Below are positions 56,535 through 64,000 of a stretch of 64,000 nt of DNA, piece after piece. The position numbers and the translations under genes are program-made. The notes under the pieces are model-generated. The model was not told the DNA's origin, did no database searches, and worked only from the letters and a program-made list of their open reading frames with translations. The stretch is from Listeria ivanovii subsp. londoniensis (GTDB taxonomy: Bacteria; Bacillota; Bacilli; Lactobacillales; Listeriaceae): the NCBI RefSeq assembly GCF_000763495.1, contig NZ_CP009576.1:2366001-2430000 (forward strand), in the 5' to 3' direction. Numbering within the stretch: the first letter of the stretch is position 1; each line of letters starts with the position of its first letter.

Positions 56535-57769
56535 TGAGTAAATTTTGGGTTATTACAAAACAAGTTTATAAAAGGCGTGTAAAAACAAAATCATTTCTTA
56601 TTTCCCTTTTATTTCCCGTCTTCATTGCGGCACTCATTGCTGGAATCCCCAAAATGGTTGAGTACTTTGATTCCAGTAGCGATATTACAACCATTGCAGT
56701 TGTAACAGACAATCCGATTTATCAAAAAACATTAGAAAAAGATAAAGATAACTTCAAAGTAATGCCGAACATCACTGATAAAACAGCCGCTCAATCAGCT
56801 CTTAAAAATGGTGAAATTGATGGTTTTGTGACGATTACAGAAAAAAATGATATGGTAAGCGCGGTTTATACGACGGAGGAAACAGCTGGACAAGATATCC
56901 TAACTAGATTGACTGAAGACCTTACCGCAACCAAAGTAGCCGAAAAAGCAGCTATTTATAAAATCACAAGTGACCAATTAAACGAAATTACTTCACCAGT
57001 TTCAGTAACCAATGATTTAGAGGCCAATAACCAACTAACGAATCATGAAAAAGATGTAATGAGTGCTGCTGTCCTGATTTTAACGCTCGTTATCTTTATT
57101 TTCGTAATGAGCTATGCAAATATTGTCGCTTCTGAAATCGCTACAGAAAAAGGTACACGGATTATGGAAGTAATCTTGTCAAGTGTTTCTGCCACGACAC
57201 ATTTGTTTGCTAAATTAACAGCCATCATCTTAATGCTCCTAACACAAATTGGCTTTTATGTCGTTTGTGGAGCAATCGTCCTTATTGCTGGTAGGAATAC
57301 AGCAATGGTGCAAAACGTACTTGATCAAGTAGCTGTATTCCCTGCTTATTATCTAGTGCTAAATCTACTATTTGTCATTTTAGGATTACTCTTATATATC
57401 TTAATCGCAGCAATGATTGGCTCGATGGTTCCAAATGTAGAAACAGTGGCCCAGTTCATTTATCCAATGACTATCCTAGCTATTATCGGTTACTGGGGTT
57501 CTATCGCAGCAGCAAATGCACCAGACAATTTACTGGTTATTATCGGCTCCTATATCCCAACATTTTCGCCAATGATGATGTTAGCCAGAATGGACCTATT
57601 ATCCGTCTCCACACTTGGTATATTTAGTTCGCTAGCTATTCTTGCACTAAGCGTAGTCGGTGCTTTTTTCCTCACTGTGCGTCTTTATCAAGGAAATGTC
57701 TTACTTTACTCCAATGAGGGTTTGTGGAAAACATGGAAAACCTCCTTATCCTATGCAAAAAGAAAATAA
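56534..57769 (+). CDS. ABC transporter permease, NatB-like
   Basis: A 411-residue ABC-2 permease: one N-terminal helix (about 20-40), a large extracellular domain (about 45-175), then five or six helices. SEIATEKGTRIMEVILSSVSA is the characteristic cytosolic coupling segment of NatB-type proteins. Its start overlaps the ATPase stop (TAATG). Confidence 0.9.
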   Translation: MSKFWVITKQVYKRRVKTKSFLISLLFPVFIAALIAGIPKMVEYFDSSSDITTIAVVTDNPIYQKTLEKDKDNFKVMPNITDKTAAQSALKNGEIDGFVTITEKNDMVSAVYTTEETAGQDILTRLTEDLTATKVAEKAAIYKITSDQLNEITSPVSVTNDLEANNQLTNHEKDVMSAAVLILTLVIFIFVMSYANIVASEIATEKGTRIMEVILSSVSATTHLFAKLTAIILMLLTQIGFYVVCGAIVLIAGRNTAMVQNVLDQVAVFPAYYLVLNLLFVILGLLLYILIAAMIGSMVPNVETVAQFIYPMTILAIIGYWGSIAAANAPDNLLVIIGSYIPTFSPMMMLARMDLLSVSTLGIFSSLAILALSVVGAFFLTVRLYQGNVLLYSNEGLWKTWKTSLSYAKRK

Positions 57770-57785
57770 AGAAAGTTGGTAAATT

Positions 57786-58259
57786 ATGCAAATTAGATTA
57801 TCCGTTCGTGAAGATGCATCATCCATGATGGAACTTGAACATTTAGTTTGGACACCTGGCACAACTCCTGGAAATATACATTTTGACAGCGAGGCAGAAT
57901 TCTTACTCAAAAACCCCCCGGGATCCAAAATAGTTGTCGTTAAAGAGGATAAAGTAATTGGGATTCTTGGATATAAATCGCCCATCCCTCTTCCGTCCAA
58001 TAAACATGTAGTAGAACTTGATATTGCCGTACATCCTGACTACCAACGGGAAGGTATTGGTCAGCTACTAATGGATAAAATGAAAGAAATAGCTCGTGAA
58101 AAAGGATATCTCAAAATCTCTTTACGCGTTTTATCTATCAATCAAAAAGCCATTCGTTTTTATGAAAAAAATGGTTTTAAACAAGAGGGATTACTAAAAA
58201 AAGAATTTATTATTAATGGGAATTTTGTAGATGATATTTTAATGGCTTATTTCCTCTAA
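57786..58259 (+). CDS. GNAT-family N-acetyltransferase
   Basis: A 157-residue acetyltransferase with the acetyl-CoA loop YQREGIGQLLMDKM (about residues 91-104) and AIRFYEKNGFKQEGLLKKEF, the pattern of spermidine or peptide acetyltransferases. The ribosome site is weak (AAAGTTGG). It starts 16 bases after the permease gene and may be co-transcribed. Substrate unknown. Confidence 0.88.
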   Translation: MQIRLSVREDASSMMELEHLVWTPGTTPGNIHFDSEAEFLLKNPPGSKIVVVKEDKVIGILGYKSPIPLPSNKHVVELDIAVHPDYQREGIGQLLMDKMKEIAREKGYLKISLRVLSINQKAIRFYEKNGFKQEGLLKKEFIINGNFVDDILMAYFL

Positions 58260-58310
58260 CTAAAGACCCTATTTCATTCAATTAGCTATGACTTTATAAT
58301 CATTTTTCAT

Positions 58311-58347
58311 ATAAAGCGTTTACATTTTTTGATAACGGTTATATATA
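58311..58347 (+). promoter_or_regulatory. Promoter with overlapping cre-like site
   Basis: TTTACA (58319-58324) and TATATA (58342-58347) are separated by 17 bases. ATAAAGCGTTTACAT (58311-58325) read on the other strand is ATGTAAACGCTTTAT, which matches the degenerate CcpA consensus at all but one position and covers the -35. It drives the structured RNA candidate downstream. Confidence 0.7.
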
Positions 58348-58376
58348 GAGTACAACAAACAAAAAAGGTGATGCGA

Positions 58377-58403
58377 ATGACAAAAACTTGGTGTACAAGC
58401 TGA
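58377..58403 (+). CDS. Leader-like 8-codon ORF (MTKTWCTS)
   Basis: Near the 5' end of the predicted transcript, AAAAAAGGTG lies 6 bases before an ATG that opens an 8-codon frame with adjacent Trp and Cys codons. The stop TGA lies in the left arm of the AAGCTGA/TCAGCTT hairpin, whose loop is T-rich. A competing small hairpin, CTTG/CAAG, would place the T run as a weak terminator. Size and layout resemble attenuation leaders, but translation is not shown. Confidence 0.4.
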   Translation: MTKTWCTS

Positions 58404-58825
58404 TTTTTTTCTCAGCTTTGTCATATGCCGGCAAAACGTCTGGTGAAGGATTTTAGTGTCAAGCAGCTAAAGTTAGCTTACAGGAGGAAGGCGAGGAGTA
58501 TACGCCGCGTCAAGAACTTAACTAACTTAGTTGTAGGAAGACGGACTTTCGTTACGTCGCCCATTTATCAATATTTTTTTAAGCCTCACTAAATTGGTAA
58601 ATAAGCGAATAAAGTATCGTATCATTAATGGCCACTATTTGAACAAGTTACGGGCGCTCATTTATTCGTAAGTGGAATATCTTGAGGAGTAAAGGTTAGA
58701 TAAAATTGGCCTACTTGTTCGAAAATGCCTCACCGTTTTCCGAATGTTGTATGTTTATTCAGAAACATCCAGACATGGTCCGGCCATCAGATGAGTGGCA
58801 AGACAAGCTCATCCGAAAAGAAAAA

Positions 58826-58860
58826 CCCCGTGTGACGAAAGTTATCACACGGGGTTTTTT
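58826..58860. terminator. Strong terminator of the structured RNA / GntR-like gene
   Basis: CCCCGTGTGA (58826-58835) pairs perfectly with TCACACGGGG (58845-58854) and six T residues follow. The A run to its left and the minus-strand stop at 58863 let it work in both directions. Confidence 0.93.
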
Positions 58861-58862
58861 GA

Positions 58863-59510
58863 TTAAGAAAATAAAATGGAAATGTTTTTATCATAAAATT
58901 TTTGAATAACAAGATGGCACTCTTCAAACTCTCTCGCTTCTAAATGATCAACTAATTCTTCTAATGCCTTGGTAATATCCATGATAAAAGCATCAAAAAA
59001 CAACTTCTCATTCTTCACTTTCATTTTTTGCAAAAGTTTCGTAAGTGTATCAATGTTCTTCTCCATAGCAGGCATTTCTGTATAGTGAATCATACAAGTA
59101 TAAAAATTTTTGACATGCTCAATGAACACATCTGTATTTTGATCAGCAACAGCTAATTTAATATATACTAATTCTTTTCGAAGACAAGTCGCACATACTT
59201 CCGCATCTTGATCTTGTAATTTTTGAACCGCGTAGTTCAAATGAAAAAATGCTAACTTCAGACGTGATTTCTCACGATGTTCCGCCTCATTTTTGATAGC
59301 TACCGAAAAACTTTTTCCACCGTTATTTTCGCATAACATGCCACTCTTATGTAGACAATGGAGCGCACCAAAAGCTACTCGTTTGCTTACTTGAAATCGT
59401 TTCATAATGTCATCAATATCCACTTCTTCACCATTTTCCAAAGTGTTAGTCATTATTTCATTCTTGATTTCTCCGTATATCGGATCTGCAACAAATCCAC
59501 TTTTTTCCAT
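58863..59510 (-). CDS. GntR-like transcriptional regulator
   Basis: A 215-residue protein: a winged-helix start (IYGEIKNEIMTNTL, then VDIDDIMKRFQVSKRVAFGAL) of GntR type at about 10-70, followed by an all-helical domain resembling FadR/FCD effector domains but without the usual metal histidines that I can align. Two cysteines lie in VCATCLRK. AAAGAGG is about 8 bases before the ATG. It may control the downstream EIIC-like gene on the same strand, which is encoded 184 bases upstream, or the adjacent RNA; neither is shown. Confidence 0.78.
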   Translation of the reverse strand: MEKSGFVADPIYGEIKNEIMTNTLENGEEVDIDDIMKRFQVSKRVAFGALHCLHKSGMLCENNGGKSFSVAIKNEAEHREKSRLKLAFFHLNYAVQKLQDQDAEVCATCLRKELVYIKLAVADQNTDVFIEHVKNFYTCMIHYTEMPAMEKNIDTLTKLLQKMKVKNEKLFFDAFIMDITKALEELVDHLEAREFEECHLVIQKFYDKNISILFS

Positions 59511-59694
59511 AATTTAACCTCTTTAATTTTTATTGCTTACAATGTTATATTCTACACGAAAAGAATACTTTTTGATATGCTATTTCAGAAAAAAATTATG
59601 TACATTCTGTTACAATGAAACTTTTATAGCTAACTGGTTTCATCTCTGCTTGCAACAAAAAAGCAGCGCCAAACAGCCCTACTTTTCCGTGTTA

Positions 59695-60711
59695 TTATTG
59701 TAGTTCAATTGTTAAATCCCCTGTTTTTAAGCGTTCTTTTTTAATTAATATTGGTCTGACAATAAGTGCAATAACACCTGGCAAGACAACCGCAACCAAA
59801 ATAAAAGCAGCTAGTGTGCTGAATCCGTAATTAGCTATTAAATAAAGTGGTGCAACAAACGCGCATAACCCAAGCCCTGCCACCTCACTAGATGCTTGAA
59901 TATGGAAAACCATCACACCAAGAGGTCCTGCAATTAAAGTCGTCAGTAATGGAACTAACATGACGCTAGGTTTTTTAATAATATTTGGTGTTTGTAACTT
60001 TGGCGTACAAATAAGTTGTGCAAAAAACGCACCCCAGTTGTTATCTCGGTAGCTTAACACTGCAAATGATACAAATTGAACCGAACAGCCAATTAACGCT
60101 GCTGCACTAGCAGTTGGATCTAATTGAAGCGCAATTGCAAGAGCGGCTGATGAAGCGGGACTGAGAATCAGCAATCCAAAAACAAAAGCGATAACCATAG
60201 ATGAAATAAGCGGTGAACCACCAATTAATGAACTAATTCCTAAACTAACAGAGTCTAAAATTGGCGCCATAATCTTAGCAAATAAAATACCACTAAGCCC
60301 GCCTGCCAGAAGCGATACTCCTGGAATTAAAATCATATCAAACTTAGTCTTTCCTGTTACACGCTTTCCAGTCCAAACTGCCACAATGACAGCTAAAATA
60401 GCTCCGACCGGTTCGCCACTAGTTATTCCAACACCCCCGCCAGCAAGCGTCACCACTGCTCCACCACCAATAATAGCAGATGCCGCTGCACTTATCGTCA
60501 CAAGTGTGTTTGCATGCAAGCACATCGCAATACCAATGCCTATTGCTGGTACTAACATTGTCTTTCCAATTGCACCAATCGTCACAAGAACCGAAACTCC
60601 TGTCATTTGCCCGATGGTTTGTAAAAGAAGTCCGATTCCAAGTGTTACAAGAACCGCATTTGCTATTCCCATCGAGGCTTTATAGGAACGATCTATAAAA
60701 TAATCCTTCAT
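59695..60711 (-). CDS. PTS EIIC_2 / PfoR-like membrane protein
   Basis: A 338-residue protein with about nine hydrophobic segments and many glycines (IIGGGAVVTLAGGGVGI), matching the EIIC_2 family that includes PfoR of Clostridium, a proposed regulator of toxin expression. No IIA or IIB gene is adjacent, so a standard PTS role is doubtful; it may be a solute carrier or sensor. The ATG is preceded by AAAGGGAG at about 6 bases. Confidence 0.82.
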   Translation of the reverse strand: MKDYFIDRSYKASMGIANAVLVTLGIGLLLQTIGQMTGVSVLVTIGAIGKTMLVPAIGIGIAMCLHANTLVTISAAASAIIGGGAVVTLAGGGVGITSGEPVGAILAVIVAVWTGKRVTGKTKFDMILIPGVSLLAGGLSGILFAKIMAPILDSVSLGISSLIGGSPLISSMVIAFVFGLLILSPASSAALAIALQLDPTASAAALIGCSVQFVSFAVLSYRDNNWGAFFAQLICTPKLQTPNIIKKPSVMLVPLLTTLIAGPLGVMVFHIQASSEVAGLGLCAFVAPLYLIANYGFSTLAAFILVAVVLPGVIALIVRPILIKKERLKTGDLTIELQ

Positions 60712-60773
60712 TGCTTCTCCCTTTCTAAAATGTATTCTTTCTCATTGTAATCACAACGAGGTAAAAAAGCTAG

Positions 60774-61634
60774 CTATAATGACTGATTATCATGCAAAAA
60801 TGCTAAAAATGTTTCCGCGATTCGATTTTCTAGCATTTGTTTATTTTTTAAAACAGAAAATTTACGCATCAATATCTTATCTGTATGAAAGGTAAGCAAA
60901 TCACCTTTTTTTATTTCTTCTTCTACTACACATCTAGAAATAACGGTATATCCAACCCCTTTAAGAACCATTTGTTTGACTGCCATATTACTCCAAGCTA
61001 CGATCCGCTCTGTCACATTCCAACCATTTGTACTAATGACATGATCCAGATATTCGCGCGTGCCTGAGCCTTCTTCCCGAGCAACCCATGTCGTACCTTT
61101 TTGAATCTCCTCTACCGATCCGCTTGTTGGACCAACAATACACATTTCATCATCTAAAAATGCACTTATTTCAAGATCTTTTTTATTGATTTGACCTTCA
61201 ATTAAGCCTATGTCGACTTGTAGCAATTCTACTTTATCGGCAATTTTTACAGTATTTTCTATAATTAACTCTAGGGTAATTTCCGGATACCGAGCATGAA
61301 ACTTAGCAATCATCGCAGGCAAATAGTACTCTCCTACTGTGAAACTAGCTCCAACTCGTAGCCTTCCTTTTAAATGATGATGGTACAGACTAATTTCTTC
61401 CTCGACTTGTTTGTACAGTCCTTCTAATTGTTTTGCCCGGTGATAAAGTATTTCTCCTGTCGCTGTTAGAACGAACTTTTTCGATTTCCTGTAAATTAAT
61501 TCCGTATTATATTGCTGTTCTAACTTTTTTAGTTGCAAAGAAACAGCTGGTTGCGATATGTGTAATTCTTCCGATGCTTTTGTAAAACTCTTCAACTCCA
61601 CTACTCGAATATAGGTTCTAAGTGCTTCATCCAT
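60774..61634 (-). CDS. LysR-family regulator, CysL-like
   Basis: A 286-residue LysR protein: helix-turn-helix at about 15-37 (FTKASEELHISQPAVSLQLK) and an effector domain with LRVGASFTVGEYYLP. GAGGGG precedes the ATG. It is divergent from a YeiH-type membrane gene with 104 bases between; this pairing recurs in many bacteria and implies that it activates yeiH. CysL-like proteins respond to sulfur compounds; that effector is an inference. Confidence 0.9.
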   Translation of the reverse strand: MDEALRTYIRVVELKSFTKASEELHISQPAVSLQLKKLEQQYNTELIYRKSKKFVLTATGEILYHRAKQLEGLYKQVEEEISLYHHHLKGRLRVGASFTVGEYYLPAMIAKFHARYPEITLELIIENTVKIADKVELLQVDIGLIEGQINKKDLEISAFLDDEMCIVGPTSGSVEEIQKGTTWVAREEGSGTREYLDHVISTNGWNVTERIVAWSNMAVKQMVLKGVGYTVISRCVVEEEIKKGDLLTFHTDKILMRKFSVLKNKQMLENRIAETFLAFLHDNQSL

Positions 61635-61738
61635 TTTATCCCCTCCATAAAAAAATATTATCGATAATATAACTAATATAAATTTTACTAATAAAATAAG
61701 GAATGGTAAAGTAAAAATATAAAGAAAGGGGGATTTAT

Positions 61739-62746
61739 ATGAGTCAATCTTTATTTCGACTTAAAACATTTTGGTATGGCATCGCACTTACTTTTTGTAT
61801 CGCTGGATTATCTTATTTTCTAGCTAAACTACCATTTTTAATGATTCTTGGGCAACTTGTTACAGCTATTTTAATTGGTATTATTATTCGTGCTCTTGTG
61901 CCAATTCCTGACAAATGGTTTACAGGAATTCAGTTCTCTAATAAAGTCATTCTTCGGGCTGGAATTATCTTACTAGGTTTCCGATTAAATTTAGTGGATA
62001 TTTACAATGCCGGATGGCGTGTTTTCCTCATTGCAGCTCTATGTCTTAGTTTTGGCATTACTATCGTTTACTTTTTAGCCAAATTATTTGGGGTAGATAA
62101 AAAACTAGCGATTTTAGTTGCCTGTGGAACTGGGATTTGTGGAGCAGCGGCAGTTGTAGCCATTTCTCCTCAAGTAAAAGCAGACAACAATCAAACGGCA
62201 GTAGCTGCTACGATTATTGCTTTACTTGGAACTATTTTCACTGTTGTTTATACACTTATCTATCCTATTTTACCGCTTGGACCAGATGGGTATGGTATTT
62301 TTGCAGGTGCGACACTTCATGAAATCGCCCATGTAATTGCTGCTGCTGATCCTGGCGGTGCTTCCGCAGTTGATATGGCCGTTATCGTTAAATTAACTCG
62401 TGTAGCCTTACTTGTACCAGTTTGTTTCGTCGTTGCAAAAATGGTGAATGTCGGAACAAAAAACCGTTTTTCTTGGGCAGAACTTCCTGTGCCATGGTTT
62501 ATTTTTGGTTTTTTAGCAACTAGTGCTATTAATAGTTTTGGAATCATTCCTTCATCTATAACAGACTTCCTTGTCGTTTGCGCTTATTTCCTAATTGCCA
62601 TGTCAATGGGCGGACTTGGCTTGAATGTCCATTTACCTTCTTTTGGGAAAATGGGCGGGAAACCCTTTGCTGCCGCATTTATCGGTTCTATTTTACTTTC
62701 TGCTTTTGGCTTAGGTTTAGTACTTTTGTTCCATTTAGCAGGTTAA
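61739..62746 (+). CDS. YeiH-family membrane protein (putative sulfate exporter)
   Basis: A 335-residue protein with about ten helices, of the family annotated as putative sulfate exporters. [16 protein letters not shown] with its two cysteines and the [15 protein letters not shown] block are family hallmarks. AAAGGGGG precedes the ATG. Export of sulfite or another sulfur anion has been suggested for the family but not proven. Divergent from the LysR gene. Confidence 0.88.
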   Translation: MSQSLFRLKTFWYGIALTFCIAGLSYFLAKLPFLMILGQLVTAILIGIIIRALVPIPDKWFTGIQFSNKVILRAGIILLGFRLNLVDIYNAGWRVFLIAALCLSFGITIVYFLAKLFGVDKKLAILVACGTGICGAAAVVAISPQVKADNNQTAVAATIIALLGTIFTVVYTLIYPILPLGPDGYGIFAGATLHEIAHVIAAADPGGASAVDMAVIVKLTRVALLVPVCFVVAKMVNVGTKNRFSWAELPVPWFIFGFLATSAINSFGIIPSSITDFLVVCAYFLIAMSMGGLGLNVHLPSFGKMGGKPFAAAFIGSILLSAFGLGLVLLFHLAG

Positions 62747-62754
62747 GTTTCGCT

Positions 62755-62795
62755 CGTCACCTCAATTTATGATACAATAGCTAGCACGAGGTGAC
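62755..62795 (+). promoter_or_regulatory. SD-sequestering hairpin with internal promoter upstream of the DUF1361 gene
   Basis: GTCACCTC (62756-62763) is the exact complement of GAGGTGAC (62788-62795), which contains the ribosome site of the next gene. TGATACAAT in the loop is an extended -10 (TACAAT at 62773-62778). Read-through transcripts from yeiH would fold and hide the ribosome site, whereas transcripts from the internal promoter would lack the left arm and stay open. Confidence 0.55.
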
Positions 62796-62801
62796 TATTT
62801 C

Positions 62802-63443
62802 ATGAAAAAAGCAATTTGGACTTGCCGAGCTTTTTTAGTTGGTTATTTTCTTATTCTGTATTTTACAGCAGATACTTATACCTTTTTGATTTTAAATGTC
62901 GGGCTTGCTTACATCCCTTTCGAAATAGCTGTGTTTCTTACAAAAAAACCTCGCGTTTGGTGGGTTTTCTGGCCATTAGCTATCGTTTGGTTAGTATTTT
63001 TCCCGAATTCCCCATACTTGTTAACTGATTTACTTCATTTACAGCGTTTAGAAATTTATGGTGCGGAAGGAATTTTATCAACTGCCCCTTGGTTATGGCG
63101 TCATTTCACTTATATTATCGTTGGTGTCTTTTTTGGATTATTTATTGGATTTTGGTCTTTTGCCAAGATGCTTGCAGAAATCAGAAGACGATTCAACTGG
63201 ACTAGCAAACTTAGTTATCAACTACTTTTAATAGGGTTAATTCTATTATCTAGTTATGCTATTTACATCGGTCGTTTTTCACGTTTACATTCTATCCACT
63301 TACTGACACAGCCAATTGAATCGTTACAAGTTATGTTTGGCGTTTTCCACTGGCCATTCTGGAACTTTGTATTCTATTTCTCGATTATCCAATATGTTAT
63401 TTACACGCTATTTAGTAAGTTTTCTAGCTCGCTAAAAAATTAA
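62802..63443 (+). CDS. DUF1361 membrane protein
   Basis: A 213-residue membrane protein with six to seven helices; FFPNSPYLLTDLLHL and IYIGRFSRLHSIHLL are the conserved DUF1361 blocks. Function unknown. GAGGTGA is about 7-8 bases before the ATG. It lies 55 bases after the YeiH gene and ends at a bidirectional terminator. Confidence 0.85.
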   Translation: MKKAIWTCRAFLVGYFLILYFTADTYTFLILNVGLAYIPFEIAVFLTKKPRVWWVFWPLAIVWLVFFPNSPYLLTDLLHLQRLEIYGAEGILSTAPWLWRHFTYIIVGVFFGLFIGFWSFAKMLAEIRRRFNWTSKLSYQLLLIGLILLSSYAIYIGRFSRLHSIHLLTQPIESLQVMFGVFHWPFWNFVFYFSIIQYVIYTLFSKFSSSLKN

Positions 63444-63492
63444 AAACGTTTGTATTATAGGAAAATTTCTTTTCTTAAATACAAACGTTTTT
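63441..63492. terminator. Bidirectional terminator
   Basis: AAAAACGTTTGTATT pairs with AATACAAACGTTTTT over about 20 bases, with A residues on the left and T residues on the right. Convergent genes end on either side. Confidence 0.9.
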
Positions 63493-63810
63493 TTAATCGA
63501 TATGAAGTTTACTGCGCTCAGCTGAAAAACCTTGTGGATAGCGTCGTTTCAGTTTTTCAATATTTAGTTCTGCGACTGTTTCCATACTAATATCTGCCCA
63601 TTTTGCAATTTGTGATACATACCAAAGTACATCACCGAGTTCTTTGGTTAGGGCTTCTTTGTTTAAATCATGTCCATGAAAAGCATATTTCTTAATCAAA
63701 TCGGCAACTTCACCGGCCTCACCAGTAATTCCAAGTCCGTAGTTTGTCAGTGCCTGTTCGTGTGTTGCTGCAGTCCTGTTTGCTAAAATTTGATACTCTT
63801 TAAAATCCAT
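63493..63810 (-). CDS. MazG-like nucleotide pyrophosphohydrolase
   Basis: A 105-residue all-alpha NTP pyrophosphatase. The metal-binding motifs EAGEVADLIKK (EExxE/D type) and ELGDVLWYVSQ are present at about residues 31-41 and 61-71. It probably hydrolyses non-canonical or damaged nucleotides (house-cleaning). AAGGAGG is about 7 bases before the ATG. Single gene. Confidence 0.9.
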   Translation of the reverse strand: MDFKEYQILANRTAATHEQALTNYGLGITGEAGEVADLIKKYAFHGHDLNKEALTKELGDVLWYVSQIAKWADISMETVAELNIEKLKRRYPQGFSAERSKLHID

Positions 63811-64000
63811 ATGTTTTCCTCCTTGCTTCTCTTCCTTTCTTACTATAACAGATAAATTTTTTTGTTTGCAGTCTTGACTATTTCCTATTTATGCGAACCT
63901 ATGCTCTATCAGTAGCTTTCATCTTTAAAATTTTTTTATCTTTTAAACCTTATTTTTTTGCACTAATTCCTTTATAATAGAGATAAGATTTCTGAAAGGA
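63811..64000. other. Intergenic region at the right edge
   Basis: TATAAT at 63973-63978 with only an AT-rich -35 region could start a forward transcript. The last bases (AAAGGA, 63995-64000) look like a ribosome site for a gene beginning just outside the window. Confidence 0.4.

Larger units (their letters stand above)
58354..58860 (+). ncRNA. Candidate large structured RNA, about 500 nt
   Basis: The block has a promoter, a strong terminator and no convincing protein gene. Helices found by hand: a hairpin at 58397-58418; a bulged long-range helix of 14-15 pairs joining 58429-58449 to 58728-58742; a 13-pair helix 58463-58476 with 58522-58534; a hairpin GGCG/CGCC at 58490-58506; a 7-pair hairpin at 58540-58558; helix 58606-58613 with 58661-58668; an 11-pair helix 58638-58648 with 58713-58723, which crosses the previous one; hairpins at 58751-58768 and 58790-58813; and the terminator. 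The local GC content is above that of other intergenic regions. It may be a stand-alone RNA, or an mRNA leader whose gene was lost. I cannot match it to a named family. Confidence 0.7.

Noticed and set aside
58354-58860. tmRNA, RNase P RNA, 6S RNA or SRP RNA
   Set aside because: None of the conserved termini or core motifs of these RNAs that I know is present in the block.
58706-58909. 67-codon forward open frame with TTG start
   Set aside because: It starts inside the structured region, reads through the perfect terminator and into the convergent GntR-like gene. The ribosome site is poorly spaced. The long open frame is better explained by the paired, less AT-rich RNA sequence, though translation has not been excluded.

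Overview
The window is a low-GC Gram-positive chromosome segment from Listeria sensu stricto, most likely Listeria monocytogenes. I infer this from gene content and order recalled from that species: the betaine carrier BetL, the c-di-AMP synthase CdaA with CdaR and GlmM, the potassium importer KimA, an AnrAB-type drug-resistance ABC pair without an adjacent two-component system, and the regulator PdxR divergent from pdxST. HemQ carries every active-site residue expected for the Listeria enzyme. There are no rRNA genes, insertion sequences, phage genes or CRISPR arrays. No database search was run. All functions rest on motifs, lengths and context.

Layout. 1-5.7 kb: an esterase, the arginine genes argGH behind an ArgR-like palindrome, and betL. 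5.7-11.6 kb (minus): a galactitol-type PTS operon with sugar kinase, class II aldolase, split IIA/IIB/IIC and its PRD regulator. 11.8-14.9 kb: pdxR divergent from pdxST. 14.9-18.6 kb: pta, then a Fur-controlled feoAB operon ending in a small Cys-rich protein. 18.6-22.6 kb: a metallophosphoesterase and a DeoR-nagA-hydrolase operon. 22.6-29.5 kb: manA, a nitroreductase, a small HTH protein, hemQ, an ABC drug-resistance pair and a membrane protein. 29.5-33.8 kb: a GNAT gene and the cdaA-cdaR-glmM operon. 33.9-44.5 kb: a maltose/maltodextrin regulon with MalEFG transporter, a DUF1189 protein, maltose phosphorylase, a GH13 amylase and a LacI-type regulator, with several operator and cre-like sites. 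45.4-47.3 kb: KimA. 47.6-48.2 kb: five tRNAs (Glu, Thr, Tyr, Gln, Lys). 48.2-50.2 kb: two divergent Crp/Fnr-type regulators. 50.2-55.4 kb (minus): a fructose-type PTS with two tandem class II aldolases and a PRD regulator. 55.6-58.3 kb: a NatAB-like ABC exporter and a GNAT gene. 58.3-58.9 kb: a gene-free block that appears to encode a large structured RNA. 58.9-63.8 kb: a GntR-like regulator, a PfoR-like EIIC protein, a LysR/YeiH divergent pair, a DUF1361 protein and a MazG-like pyrophosphohydrolase.

How the parts work together. Much of the window handles carbon import: three sugar systems, each with its own regulator and several with CcpA-type cre-like sites. These feed glycolysis and, through pta, acetate overflow. 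ManA, NagA and GlmM connect hexose and amino-sugar metabolism to cell wall synthesis. CdaA makes c-di-AMP, which is known to inhibit potassium uptake, and KimA, a known c-di-AMP target, lies 12 kb away. BetL adds compatible-solute uptake, so osmotic control is well represented.

The strongest candidate for something unusual is the 58.3-58.9 kb block. It has a good sigma-A-type promoter overlapped by a cre-like sequence and a strong terminator about 500 nt downstream. An 8-codon leader-like ORF opens it. Between these ends lie a bulged long-range helix and several local helices, two of which cross as a pseudoknot would. It contains no convincing protein gene.
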